Shown here in pieces: positions 1 through 8,053 of a DNA stretch of 64,000 nt. The stretch comes from Rubrimonas sp036788415 (GTDB lineage: Bacteria > Pseudomonadota > Alphaproteobacteria > Rhodobacterales > Rhodobacteraceae). How positions within the stretch are numbered: position 1 is the stretch's first letter; each line of letters opens with the position of its first letter. The translations under genes and the position numbers were made by a program. Below the pieces are notes generated by a model that was given only the letters and a program-made list of their open reading frames with translations, was not told the DNA's origin and made no database searches. Where the stretch lies: the NCBI RefSeq assembly GCF_036788415.1, contig NZ_DAIQNN010000004.1, positions 32,308-96,307 on the forward strand. The letters are read 5' to 3'.

Positions 1-1
1 G

Positions 2-292
2 CTCGCGCGGATGGAGGAGGTGCTCGACGCCCTGCCGCGCGCGACGCCCTATCGCAACGCCGAGCACCGCATCGCGCTGAAGCTGCTGACCGCCCTGCGC
101 GTGAGCGACGCGGACGCGCTGGGCGCGGTGGAGTTCGCCGATCCCGACCACCCGCGCCCTGCGCTGATCGCGCTGCTGGCCGACGCGGAAATCGGGCTCG
201 CCGACATCTCCGATCTGGTGGCCAAGGCCTATTTCGCCCATGCGGAGCCGGCGCTCACCGAGATCATGACCAGCCGGATCGCGAGGTCCTAG
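2..292 (+). CDS. C-terminal end of a protein cut by the left edge (possibly alpha-E domain)
   Basis: The frame is open from the left edge and ends at the TAG at 290-292, two bases before the next gene's GTG start, so the visible 96 or so residues are a C-terminal fragment. It is mostly helical-looking and ends in a stretch with KAYFAHAEPALTEIM. The next gene is a transglutaminase-like protein, and in many proteobacteria that family is preceded by an alpha-E domain protein. The helical content and the YF near the end fit that idea, but I see no diagnostic motif. The fragment being real coding sequence is much more certain than its identity. Confidence 0.55.
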   Translation, partial: LARMEEVLDALPRATPYRNAEHRIALKLLTALRVSDADALGAVEFADPDHPRPALIALLADAEIGLADISDLVAKAYFAHAEPALTEIMTSRIARS

Positions 293-294
293 AC

Positions 295-1194
295 GTGATC
301 TACTCGGTCCGCCACAGCACCACCTACGCCTATGAGACGCCGGTGACGCTGTCGAGCCACCGCCTGCGGCTGACCCCGCGCGAGACGCCGCGCCAGAAGC
401 TGCGCCGCTTCGCGCTCGAGATCCTGCCGCAGATCGGATCGCTGGTCGCCGAGAAGGACGGCTTCGGCAACAGCGGCCACCTGCTCGAAATCCGCGAGGA
501 CCACGCCAAGCTGACCATCGAGGCGCGTTCGGAAGTCGCGCTGCGCGCCGCCGAGCCCGCGCTCGACTTCACCTCGTGGGAGGATGTCGCGACGCGGCTG
601 CGCGCGCCCGCCGGGGCGGAGGCGCTGGAGGCGGCGGAGTTCGCCTTCCCCTCGCGCTTCACCCTCGCCGACGACGCCATCGAGGCCTATGCGCGCGAGA
701 GCTTCTCGCAGGGCCGCCCGCTGCTCGCCGCGGCGCGCGATCTGATGTCGCGCATCCACGCCGATTTCGCCTACGACCCCGAGGCGACGGAAGCGCACAC
801 CACGGCGCGCGAGGCCTTCGCGCTGAAGCGCGGCGTCTGTCAGGATTTCGCGCATGTGTTCCTCGCCTGCTGTCGGGCGCTCGGCGCGCCGGCGCGCTAT
901 GTGTCTGGCTATCTGCTGACCCGCCCGCCGGAGGGTCGCGAGCGGCTCGTCGGCGCCGACGCCAGCCATGCCTGGGTCGCCGTCTGGGGCCCCGACGACG
1001 GCTGGGTCGAGTTCGATCCGACCAACGACCTCTCGCCGAGCCTCGAACACGTCACCTGCGCCTGGGGGCGCGATTACGGCGACGTCGGCCCGGTGACCGG
1101 CGTGGTGCTGGGCGGCGGGACCCATCAGCTGACGGTCGCGGTGGACGTGATCCCGGCGGCGGGGCGACCGGAGGCGGGCGGGCGCGACGGTTGA
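295..1194 (+). CDS. Transglutaminase-like cysteine protease family protein
   Basis: This is a 299-residue protein of the bacterial transglutaminase-like superfamily. The N-terminal beta-rich region, beginning IYSVRHSTTYAYETPV, matches the usual bacterial transglutaminase N-terminal domain. The catalytic core is visible: Cys in RGVCQDFAHVF around residue 180, His in DASHAWVAVW around 223, and Asp in VEFDPTND around 241. Family members are cytoplasmic, probably proteases or ligases, and sit beside circularly permuted ATP-grasp and alpha-E genes. No exact substrate is known to me. The start is GTG at 295, two bases after the upstream stop, so the two genes are probably translationally coupled. 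Confidence 0.88.
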   Translation: MIYSVRHSTTYAYETPVTLSSHRLRLTPRETPRQKLRRFALEILPQIGSLVAEKDGFGNSGHLLEIREDHAKLTIEARSEVALRAAEPALDFTSWEDVATRLRAPAGAEALEAAEFAFPSRFTLADDAIEAYARESFSQGRPLLAAARDLMSRIHADFAYDPEATEAHTTAREAFALKRGVCQDFAHVFLACCRALGAPARYVSGYLLTRPPEGRERLVGADASHAWVAVWGPDDGWVEFDPTNDLSPSLEHVTCAWGRDYGDVGPVTGVVLGGGTHQLTVAVDVIPAAGRPEAGGRDG

Positions 1195-1261
1195 CCGTGC
1201 GAGCGCGCCATGCAAGCTGCGCGCGGGCCGAAGGACGATGCGGGCGGACGGCGGAGACGGC

Positions 1262-2782
1262 GTGAGCAGGCAGGGCGACTTCTTCGCGGACGCGCCGCCT
1301 TCCTTCGCGCGCCCCGGCGCCGCGCAAGGTCGGATCGCGGTGATCGACGTCGGCTCGAATTCCGTGCGTCTGGTGGTGTTCGACGGGGCGGGGCGGGCGC
1401 CGGCCTATTTCTTCAACGAGAAAGTCGCCTGCGGTCTCGGGGCGCGGATCGCGCGCACCGGGGCGCTCGATCCCGAGGGGGTGGCGCGGGCGCTGGAGAC
1501 GCTGGGCCGCTTCAGCGAACTGGCGCGGCGCATGCACGTCGCCGGGCTCGACGCGGTGGCGACCGCGGCGGTGCGCGAGGCGCGCGACGGAGCCGATTTC
1601 TGCGCCGAAGTCCGCCGGCGCACCGGGCTGAGCCTGCGCGTGATCTCGGGCGACGAGGAGGCGCGGCTGTCGGCGCTGGGCGTGCTGGTCGGCGAGCCGA
1701 AAGCCGAGGGCGCGATGGCCGACATGGGCGGATCGTCGATGGAGCTCGCGGCGCTGGGCGGCGGCGCGGTCGGCGCGCGGACGACGCTGGCGCTCGGGCC
1801 GCAGAGGCTCGACGGGTTGAGCGGGGCGGCGCTCGCCAAGGCGATCGACGGCGAATTGCGTCGCAGCGCGATGGCCTCGTATGTGCGGGGGCGGACGCTG
1901 CATCTGGTCGGCGGCGCCTGGCGCGCCTTCGCGCGCATCCAGATGGCGCGGACGGGCCATCCGTTGCATGTGCTGCATGGCCATGCGATCGAGGCGGATG
2001 CGGCGGCGGAGGCGGCGGAGTGGGTCGCCGCGCAAAGCCCCGAGGCGCTGCGCGCGCTGTCCGGCGTCTCCGCTGCGCGCGCGACGACGGCGCCGCTGGC
2101 GGCGCGGGTTCTGGCGCGGATGCTGGCGGTTCTCGCGCCGGCGCGCCTCGCCATCTCGGCATTCGGGCTGCGCGAGGGGGCCTATTTCGAACAGCTGCCG
2201 CCCGAAGTGCGCGACCGCGACCCCTTGATCGAGGCGGCGCGCGTGCTGGAGGCGACGCAGGCGCGCTTCCCCGGTTTCGGGGAGGAACTCGCCCGCTGGA
2301 GCGCGCCTCTCGCCGCCGAATGGACCAAGCGCGAGCGGCGGCTCAACCGGGCGGCCTGCCTGCTCAACGACGTCAACTGGCGCGCCCATCCCGACTATCG
2401 GGCGACCAGCTGTTTCGAGACGGTGACGCGGGCCAATCTCGCCGGGCTCGACCATGCGGACCGCGTCTATCTGGGCTATGCGCTGATGCAGCGCTATGGC
2501 GGCGGCGGTCCGATGCGCCCGCCCGAGATCGAGCGCGCGCTGGCGCTGATGGCGGATGACGGGCGCCAGCGCGCCAAGGCGCTCGGGCGGGCGATGCGGC
2601 TCGGCGCGATGCTGTCGGCCTCGACCCCCGGCGCGCTCGCCGACGCGGCGCTGACGCTGGACGACGGCGCGGTCTCGCTGACGTTGGGGCCGAGCGCGCA
2701 TCGGTTGAACGGCGAACTGGTGGCGCGACGGCTTGGCGCGCTCGCCGACGCGCTGGGGCGGACGCCGCGCGTCGTGGCGTAA
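1262..2782 (+). CDS. ppx: Exopolyphosphatase / guanosine pentaphosphatase (Ppx/GppA family)
   Basis: About 506 residues of the Ppx/GppA phosphatase family, an actin-like ATPase fold that hydrolyses polyphosphate or pppGpp. Visible motifs are IAVIDVGSNSVRLVVFDG (phosphate-1 loop), the catalytic Glu in ATAAVREARD, and the glycine-rich MADMGGSSMELA phosphate-2 loop. The C-terminal part is a helical HD-like region typical of the longer members. An in-frame ATG lies at 1238, but its spacing to AAGGA is only 2 nt. GTG at 1262 has GGAG 5 nt upstream and is the better start. Polyphosphatase and pppGpp hydrolase activity cannot be separated from sequence alone. Confidence 0.85.
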   Translation: MSRQGDFFADAPPSFARPGAAQGRIAVIDVGSNSVRLVVFDGAGRAPAYFFNEKVACGLGARIARTGALDPEGVARALETLGRFSELARRMHVAGLDAVATAAVREARDGADFCAEVRRRTGLSLRVISGDEEARLSALGVLVGEPKAEGAMADMGGSSMELAALGGGAVGARTTLALGPQRLDGLSGAALAKAIDGELRRSAMASYVRGRTLHLVGGAWRAFARIQMARTGHPLHVLHGHAIEADAAAEAAEWVAAQSPEALRALSGVSAARATTAPLAARVLARMLAVLAPARLAISAFGLREGAYFEQLPPEVRDRDPLIEAARVLEATQARFPGFGEELARWSAPLAAEWTKRERRLNRAACLLNDVNWRAHPDYRATSCFETVTRANLAGLDHADRVYLGYALMQRYGGGGPMRPPEIERALALMADDGRQRAKALGRAMRLGAMLSASTPGALADAALTLDDGAVSLTLGPSAHRLNGELVARRLGALADALGRTPRVVA

Positions 2783-3059
2783 GTCATCAAAAGAAAACGG
2801 CCCGCACGCTTGCGAGCCGCTCCCCCCTAGACTTGAGCCTCGCTGGACCCTTTGCGAAAGTTTATTACCCGACCGCGCCCGCCGAGTCGAGCGCATTGTC
2901 GCAATCCTGTCGTTTTTTTGATCAGGCCCGCCTAATAAACAGCCTTTCAAATCTGTCTGGGTGGCGCCTTCGGAGCGCGTTGCGCGGCGTCGGGGCTTGG
3001 CCTAAACCCCGCGCGTGCGCGGCCTTCGCCGCGTCCGCGCCGCCTTGTGGAGCCCGCCG

Positions 3060-4391
3060 ATGCGCCTGACCCGTTATTTCCTCCCCGTTCTGAAGGAGAC
3101 CCCGGCCGAAGCGCAGATCGTCTCGCACCGGCTGATGCTGCGGGCGGGCATGATCAAGCAGGCGGCGGCGGGGATCTATTCCTGGCTGCCGCTGGGGCTG
3201 AAGGTGCTGCGCCGGATCGAGCAGATCGTGCACGAGGAGCAGCAACGCGCAGGCCACATCCCCGTCCTGATGCCGACGCTCCAGCCCGCAGAGCTCTGGC
3301 GCGAGAGCGGGCGCTATGACGCCTACGGCCCGGAGATGCTGCGCATCCGCGACCGCCACGAGCGCGACATGCTCTACGGGCCGACCAACGAGGAGATGAT
3401 CACCGACATCTTCCGCGCCCATGTCGGCAGCTACAAGCAGTTGCCGCTGACGCTCTACCACATCCAGTGGAAGTTCCGCGACGAGGTGCGCCCGCGCTTC
3501 GGGGTGATGCGCGGCCGCGAGTTCCTTATGAAGGACGGTTACAATTTCGACCTGACCAAGGCGGACGCGCTGCACGCCTACAACCGCCACATGGTCAGCT
3601 ATCTGCGGACCTATGAGCGGATGGGGCTCACGGCGATCCCGATGCGGGCGGCGTCGGGGCCGATCGGGGGCGACGACACGCATGAGTTCCTCGTGCTGGC
3701 GGAGACCGGCGAGTCTGAAGTGTTCTACGACAGCGCCATCGTCGATCTGAAGCTCGGCGACCGAGCGGTGGATTACGGCGACCGCGCCCAGCTCGAGGCG
3801 ATCAAGGCGGAGTGGACGACGCCTTACGCCCGCACCGACGAGACGCATGACCCGGCGCTGTTCGAGGCGATCCCGGAGGCGCGCCGCAAGGTGGGCCGGG
3901 GCATCGAAGTCGGGCAGATCTTCTATTTCGGGACCAAGTATTCCGAACCGATGGGCGCGGTGGTGGTCGACGAGGCTGGCGCGCGGGTTCCGGTCGAGAT
4001 GGGCAGCCACGGCATCGGCGTCAGCCGGCTGGTCGGCGCGATCATCGAGGCGAGCCATGACGAGAAGGGCATCGTCTGGCCGGAAGGCGTGACGCCTTTC
4101 CACGTCGGGGTCGTCAACTTGCGGCAGGGGGATGCGGCGGCGGATGCGGCCTGCGAGAGCCTCTATGCGCAGCTCGTCGCAGCGGGGCTCGAGCCGCTCT
4201 ACGACGACCGCGACGAGCGGGCGGGGGCGAAATTCGCCACGATGGACCTGATCGGTCTGCCCTGGCGGGTGACGGTGGGGCCGCGGGGCCTCGCCTCTGG
4301 GGTTGTCGAGCTGACCTGCCGACGCACGGGCGTGAGCGAGGAACTGACGCCCGACGCGGCGGTGGCGCGGCTGAAGGCGATCTATGGCTGA
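3060..4391 (+). CDS. proS: Prolyl-tRNA synthetase, short (insertion-free) type
   Basis: This 443-residue class II synthetase charges tRNA-Pro in the cytoplasm. It starts MRLTRYFLPVLKETP, has the motif 2 region with PTNEEMITDIF and QWKFRDEVRPRFGVMRGREF, and ends with the anticodon-binding domain (YDDRDERAGAKFATMDLIG). The length is that of the alphaproteobacterial form, which lacks the 180-residue editing insertion of the E. coli enzyme; no insertion sits between motifs 2 and 3 here. The ATG at 3060 has GGAG upstream (3048-3051); an upstream extension to 3015 lacks support. It overlaps the start of the next gene by 8 nt, so they form an operon. Confidence 0.96.
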   Translation: MRLTRYFLPVLKETPAEAQIVSHRLMLRAGMIKQAAAGIYSWLPLGLKVLRRIEQIVHEEQQRAGHIPVLMPTLQPAELWRESGRYDAYGPEMLRIRDRHERDMLYGPTNEEMITDIFRAHVGSYKQLPLTLYHIQWKFRDEVRPRFGVMRGREFLMKDGYNFDLTKADALHAYNRHMVSYLRTYERMGLTAIPMRAASGPIGGDDTHEFLVLAETGESEVFYDSAIVDLKLGDRAVDYGDRAQLEAIKAEWTTPYARTDETHDPALFEAIPEARRKVGRGIEVGQIFYFGTKYSEPMGAVVVDEAGARVPVEMGSHGIGVSRLVGAIIEASHDEKGIVWPEGVTPFHVGVVNLRQGDAAADAACESLYAQLVAAGLEPLYDDRDERAGAKFATMDLIGLPWRVTVGPRGLASGVVELTCRRTGVSEELTPDAAVARLKAIYG

Positions 4392-5646
4392 GCGCGCGGC
4401 GGGGCCCTTTTCGGCGCTGGAGTGGATGATCGCCGGGCGCTATCTGCGCGCTAGGCGGCGCGAACGGGCGATTTCGGCCATCGTGGGGTTCAGCCTCGTG
4501 GGCATTATGCTCGGCGTCGCGACGCTGATCATCGTGATGAGTGTGATGAACGGGTTCCGCGACGAGCTGGTGGCGCGCATTCTCGGCGCCAACGCGCATG
4601 TGATGGCGACGCCCGGGCCCCAGGGCTTCGCCGATCCGGTCGGGGCGGCGGCGCGGGTCGCAGCGCTGCCGGGGGTCGTCCGTGCGGCCCCGGTGCTTGA
4701 GGGGCAGGTGATGGCCTCAGGGCCGCGCGGCAATTCCGGCGTGCTGGTTCGCGCCTACCGACCCGAGGACCTCGCCTCGCTGCCGGCTCTCGCCGAGCCC
4801 GAATCGCGGATGGGGCGGCTCGAGGATGTCGGGCCGGGCGTCGCCATCGGCTGGGGCGTGGCGGATGCGCTGGGGCTGTCGGTCGGGGATTCGATCACGC
4901 TGATCTCGCCGAATGGCTTGGCGACGCCGTTCGGGCGGTCGCTGCGCTCGCGCAGCTATCCGGTCGCCTATGTGGTGCGGGTCGGGATGCACGAGTACGA
5001 CCGCTCGCTGGTGTTCATGGCGCTCGACGACGCGCAGCTCTTCTTCGACCGCGAGGGCTCGGTGGACGGGCTGGAGATCATGGTCGCCGAGCCGGATCGG
5101 GTCGAGCGGATGCGCGGCCCCATTGGCGACGCCATCGGCCAGCCGGTGCGCTTCTGGGACTGGAAGCAGGCCAATGGCGGCTTTCTCGACGCGCTTCGGA
5201 TCGAGCGCAACACCATGTTCCTGATCCTGACGCTGATCGTGCTGGTCGCGGCGCTCAACATCGTCTCGGGGCTGATCATGCTGGTGCAGGACAAGAACCG
5301 CGACATCGGCATCCTGCGCACGATGGGGCTGACGCGGGGCGCGATCCTGCGGGTGTTCTTCATTTGCGGCGCCTCTATCGGCGTCGTCGGCACGGCGCTT
5401 GGGGTGGCGCTGGGCGTGGCGTTCACGCTCAACATCCAGACTGTGCAGGGCTGGGTGGAGGCGCTGAGCGGCGGGTCGGTCTGGGACCCCTCGATCCGGG
5501 TGCTGAGCGACATTCCGGCGGAGCTGCGGGCGGGCGACCTCGCGGCGACGGTGGCGATGGCGCTGGGGCTGTCGTTTCTGGCGACCTTCTATCCCGCCTG
5601 GCGGGCGGCGCGGCTCGACCCTGTCGAGGCGTTGCGGCGTGAGTGA
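4384..5646 (+). CDS. lolC: Lipoprotein-releasing ABC transporter permease (LolC/LolE)
   Basis: A 420-residue inner-membrane permease of the Lol system, which extracts outer-membrane lipoproteins and hands them to LolA. It has an N-terminal transmembrane segment around residues 33-58 (a hydrophobic run starting AIVGFSLVGIML), a large periplasmic MacB-like domain, then three C-terminal membrane segments (around residues 275-300, 320-350 and 380-405). The ending PAWRAARLDPVEALRRE is typical. Alphaproteobacteria usually carry one hybrid LolC/E rather than two proteins, and only one is present here. It overlaps proS by 8 nt and lolD by 8 nt. Confidence 0.93.
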   Translation: MAERAAGPFSALEWMIAGRYLRARRRERAISAIVGFSLVGIMLGVATLIIVMSVMNGFRDELVARILGANAHVMATPGPQGFADPVGAAARVAALPGVVRAAPVLEGQVMASGPRGNSGVLVRAYRPEDLASLPALAEPESRMGRLEDVGPGVAIGWGVADALGLSVGDSITLISPNGLATPFGRSLRSRSYPVAYVVRVGMHEYDRSLVFMALDDAQLFFDREGSVDGLEIMVAEPDRVERMRGPIGDAIGQPVRFWDWKQANGGFLDALRIERNTMFLILTLIVLVAALNIVSGLIMLVQDKNRDIGILRTMGLTRGAILRVFFICGASIGVVGTALGVALGVAFTLNIQTVQGWVEALSGGSVWDPSIRVLSDIPAELRAGDLAATVAMALGLSFLATFYPAWRAARLDPVEALRRE

Positions 5647-6322
5647 GGGCGCGCCGCCGGCGCTGGAGCTTACGGGGGTCGCGCGCAGCTATCGGCAGGG
5701 CGCCGCGGCGCTCGCGGTGCTGCGCGGCGTCGATCTGCGGGTTGCGCGGGGCGAGATCGTGGCGCTGACGGCGCCGTCGGGGGCCGGCAAGTCGACGTTG
5801 CTGCAGATCGCGGGGCTGCTCGACCGGGCGGATGCGGGGACGGTGCGCATCGGGGGCGTGGAGGCGAGCGCGTTGGGCGACGCGGCGCGCACGGCGCTGC
5901 GGCGCGAAGCGGTCGGCTTCGTCTATCAGTTCCACCACCTGCTGCCCGAGTTCACCGCGCTGGAGAACGTCGCGATCCCGCAGCGCGCCTCAGGCGCCGG
6001 CCGGGCGGAGGCGGAGGGCAGGGCGCGGGCGCTGCTGGCTTCGGTCGGGCTGGAGGCTCGGCTGGGGCATCGCCCTTCGGAGCTGTCGGGGGGCGAGCAG
6101 CAGCGCGTGGCGATCTGCCGGGCGCTGGCCAATCGCCCGCGCCTGCTGCTGGCCGACGAGCCGACGGGCAATCTCGACCCGGCGACGGCCGATGTGGTGT
6201 TCGGCGTGCTGCTGTCGGCGGTGCGCGGCCAAGGGGCCGGGGCGCTTGTGGCCACCCACAACCCGGACCTCGCGGCGCGGATGGACCGCGTCGTCCGGCT
6301 GGATGCGGGCCAGCTGATCTGA
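5639..6322 (+). CDS. lolD: Lipoprotein-releasing ABC transporter ATP-binding protein LolD
   Basis: A 227-residue ABC ATPase that powers the LolC/E permease encoded just upstream. Walker A is APSGAGKST near residue 45, the signature is LSGGEQQR, and Walker B is LLLADEPTGNLD. FVYQFHHLLPEFTALENV is the LolD-type Q-loop region. The start is GTG at 5639, inside the last codons of lolC, giving an 8-nt overlap and translational coupling. It faces the convergent LOG-family gene, with an 18-nt gap. Confidence 0.95.
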   Translation: MSEGAPPALELTGVARSYRQGAAALAVLRGVDLRVARGEIVALTAPSGAGKSTLLQIAGLLDRADAGTVRIGGVEASALGDAARTALRREAVGFVYQFHHLLPEFTALENVAIPQRASGAGRAEAEGRARALLASVGLEARLGHRPSELSGGEQQRVAICRALANRPRLLLADEPTGNLDPATADVVFGVLLSAVRGQGAGALVATHNPDLAARMDRVVRLDAGQLI

Positions 6323-6340
6323 GCGCCGAGCGCGACCGGC

Positions 6341-6895
6341 TCAGCGTCGGGCGAGCAGATGCAGCGCGCCCTCGGCGTCGGGGACGAGGGTGAGGAAGTC
6401 GAGCAGCGTCTCCGAGGCGAAGCGATGCGCCACGACATGGCGCAGAAGATCCATGAAGGGCCGCCAGTAGCCGTTGACGTCGACCAGGATCAGCGGCTTG
6501 TCGTGCAGGCCGAGCTGCCTCCAGGTCAGAACTTCGATAAGTTCGTCGAGCGTCCCGGCGCCGCCGGGCAGCGCCACGACCGCGTCGGCGTTGGCGAACA
6601 TGATCTTCTTGCGCTCGTGCATGGTGTCGGTGACGATCATCGCCGTGAGGTCGCGCAGGCCGACCTCCATGTCAAGCAGATGGCGCGGGATCACCCCGAC
6701 CGCCTTTCCTCCGGCCGCCATCGTCGAACGCGCGACCTCGCCCATCAGACCGACGTCGCCCGCCCCGTAGATCAGCCGCAGTCCCCGTTCGGCGAGCCCC
6801 GCGCCGAGCGCGCGCGCCGCATGGGTGAAGCCGAGATCGTCGCCATGGCGCGAGCCGCAATAGACGCAGACGCTCTCGACGGGATGGGGAAACAT
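6341..6895 (-). CDS. LOG-family nucleoside 5'-monophosphate phosphoribohydrolase (TIGR00730)
   Basis: A 184-residue Rossmann-fold protein of the LOG / lysine decarboxylase-like family, which removes ribose phosphate from nucleoside monophosphates, including cytokinin precursors. It begins with VCVYCGSRHGDD and carries GAGDVGLMG and the signature PGGAGTLDELIEVLTW, matching the PGGxGTxxE consensus. I set the ATG at 6895, because the protein homology starts there although the frame stays open further upstream. Older annotations call the family lysine decarboxylase, which is not supported. Confidence 0.9.
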   Translation of the reverse strand: MFPHPVESVCVYCGSRHGDDLGFTHAARALGAGLAERGLRLIYGAGDVGLMGEVARSTMAAGGKAVGVIPRHLLDMEVGLRDLTAMIVTDTMHERKKIMFANADAVVALPGGAGTLDELIEVLTWRQLGLHDKPLILVDVNGYWRPFMDLLRHVVAHRFASETLLDFLTLVPDAEGALHLLARR

Positions 6896-6947
6896 GGGGC
6901 GACTCCGTTGCGGTTTTTCCCGAGCCCTATCGCGTTGCAGCAAGAAT

Positions 6948-6976
6948 TTGAAGTGGCGACGCAATGCGGCTAAACT
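6948..6976 (+). promoter_or_regulatory. Likely sigma-70-type promoter for the LysM gene
   Basis: TTGAAG (6948-6953) and TAAACT (6971-6976) are separated by exactly 17 nt. Each hexamer matches the consensus at four of six positions. The element sits in the divergent gap between the LOG gene and the LysM gene, about 60 nt before the LysM start, in a locally AT-richer patch. Confidence 0.5.
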
Positions 6977-7036
6977 GTCGGGCTGACGCGACCAGCCGAC
7001 GATCACGTGCGCGCTGTCGCGTTCCGGAGGCCGGAA

Positions 7037-8026
7037 ATGAGCGGCGTGAAAAGAGTATTGCTGGGCCTCGCCATCGTCGCCGTCGTCGCCGCCGGCGTGC
7101 TGGCGGCGATCGAGATGCGCCGGATCGACGCCCCAGAGGCGCCGGCGAGCGCGGCGGTCCCGCCGCCGCCGCCGCCGCCGCCTGCGGCGGAGCCGCCGTC
7201 CGATCCGCGGGAGGCTCCCGCGACGGCTCCGCGTTTCGATCTGGTCCGCGTCGAACCCGACGGCGCGACGCTGGTCGCGGGATCGACCGACCCCGGCGAC
7301 GTGGTGGAGGTCCTGCTCGATTCCTCCGCGGCGGCGCGCGTCACAGCCGATGGGTCGGGGGCCTTCGTCGCGACCTTCGATCTGCCGAAGGGCGGCGGGC
7401 TGATCCGGCTCGATCTGCGCGCCACGGGAGAGCTCGGCGAGCGGCTGAGCCGCGAACCCGTCTTCGTGACGGCGCCGCAGGAGGACCGCCCCGACGCCGC
7501 ACCGCCGATCGTCGCCCAGGCCGGACCCGAGGGCGTGGCGCTGCTGCAAGCCCCGGAGAAGCCGAAGGACGGGCCGGTCACGCTCGACATCCTCTCATAC
7601 TCGCCGGAGGGCGCCGTCACCATGCAGGGCCGCGCCAGCCCCGACAGCCGGGTGCGCATCTACGCCGGCGCGACGGTCATCGCCGAGACGACGGCCTCGC
7701 CCGATGGCGACTGGACGGCGCAGGGCGCGGAAGGGCTCGCTCCGGGCGACTATACCTTGCGGGTGGACGAGCTCGGGCCGCAGGGGAGCGTCCTCAGCCG
7801 GATCGAAACTCCATTCCAGCGCGCCGCGCCGAGCGAGGACGCGCCGCGGGATGATCGCATCGTCGTCCAGCCCGGCGACAGCTTGTGGAAACTGTCCGAG
7901 CAGGTCTATGGACGGGGTCTGCGCTACACGGTGATCTACGACAGCAACCGCGCCCGCATCCGCGATCCCGATCTGATCTATCCCGGCCAGATCCTCGAAC
8001 TTCCCACGGCCGCGTCGAGTCCCTGA
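7037..8026 (+). CDS. Membrane-anchored LysM-domain protein with Ig-like modules
   Basis: A 329-residue envelope protein. It has an N-terminal membrane anchor (around residues 6-25), a run of eight prolines around residue 45, and two beta-rich Ig-like modules (about 70-135 and 175-260). A C-terminal LysM peptidoglycan-binding domain follows (about 275-325; VVQPGDSLWKLSEQVYG through YPGQILELP). It probably tethers to murein in the periplasm; its partner is unknown. ATG 7037 is chosen because CCGGAGG lies 6 nt upstream; the alternative GTG at 7007 has no such site. A 17-nt-spaced promoter-like element precedes it. Confidence 0.85.
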   Translation: MSGVKRVLLGLAIVAVVAAGVLAAIEMRRIDAPEAPASAAVPPPPPPPPAAEPPSDPREAPATAPRFDLVRVEPDGATLVAGSTDPGDVVEVLLDSSAAARVTADGSGAFVATFDLPKGGGLIRLDLRATGELGERLSREPVFVTAPQEDRPDAAPPIVAQAGPEGVALLQAPEKPKDGPVTLDILSYSPEGAVTMQGRASPDSRVRIYAGATVIAETTASPDGDWTAQGAEGLAPGDYTLRVDELGPQGSVLSRIETPFQRAAPSEDAPRDDRIVVQPGDSLWKLSEQVYGRGLRYTVIYDSNRARIRDPDLIYPGQILELPTAASSP

Positions 8027-8053
8027 CCGGCGGGCCATTTCAGGAGCCTGTTC

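Noticed and set aside
2789..2819. A-rich run plus imperfect hairpin after ppx, terminator-like for the minus strand
   Set aside because: The 8-bp stem has a mismatch, and the T-run would serve only minus-strand transcription, but no minus-strand gene ends here.
1052..2950. A 632-codon minus-strand open frame across the ppx gene
   Set aside because: Arg/Ala/Gln-rich product opposite a gene with clear phosphatase motifs.
2783..3059. AT-richer gap before proS with a run of seven T and several CAAAT/TTTATT patches, checked for a tRNA or leader
   Set aside because: No cloverleaf or T-loop could be formed, and the stems are too short for a known riboswitch or T-box.
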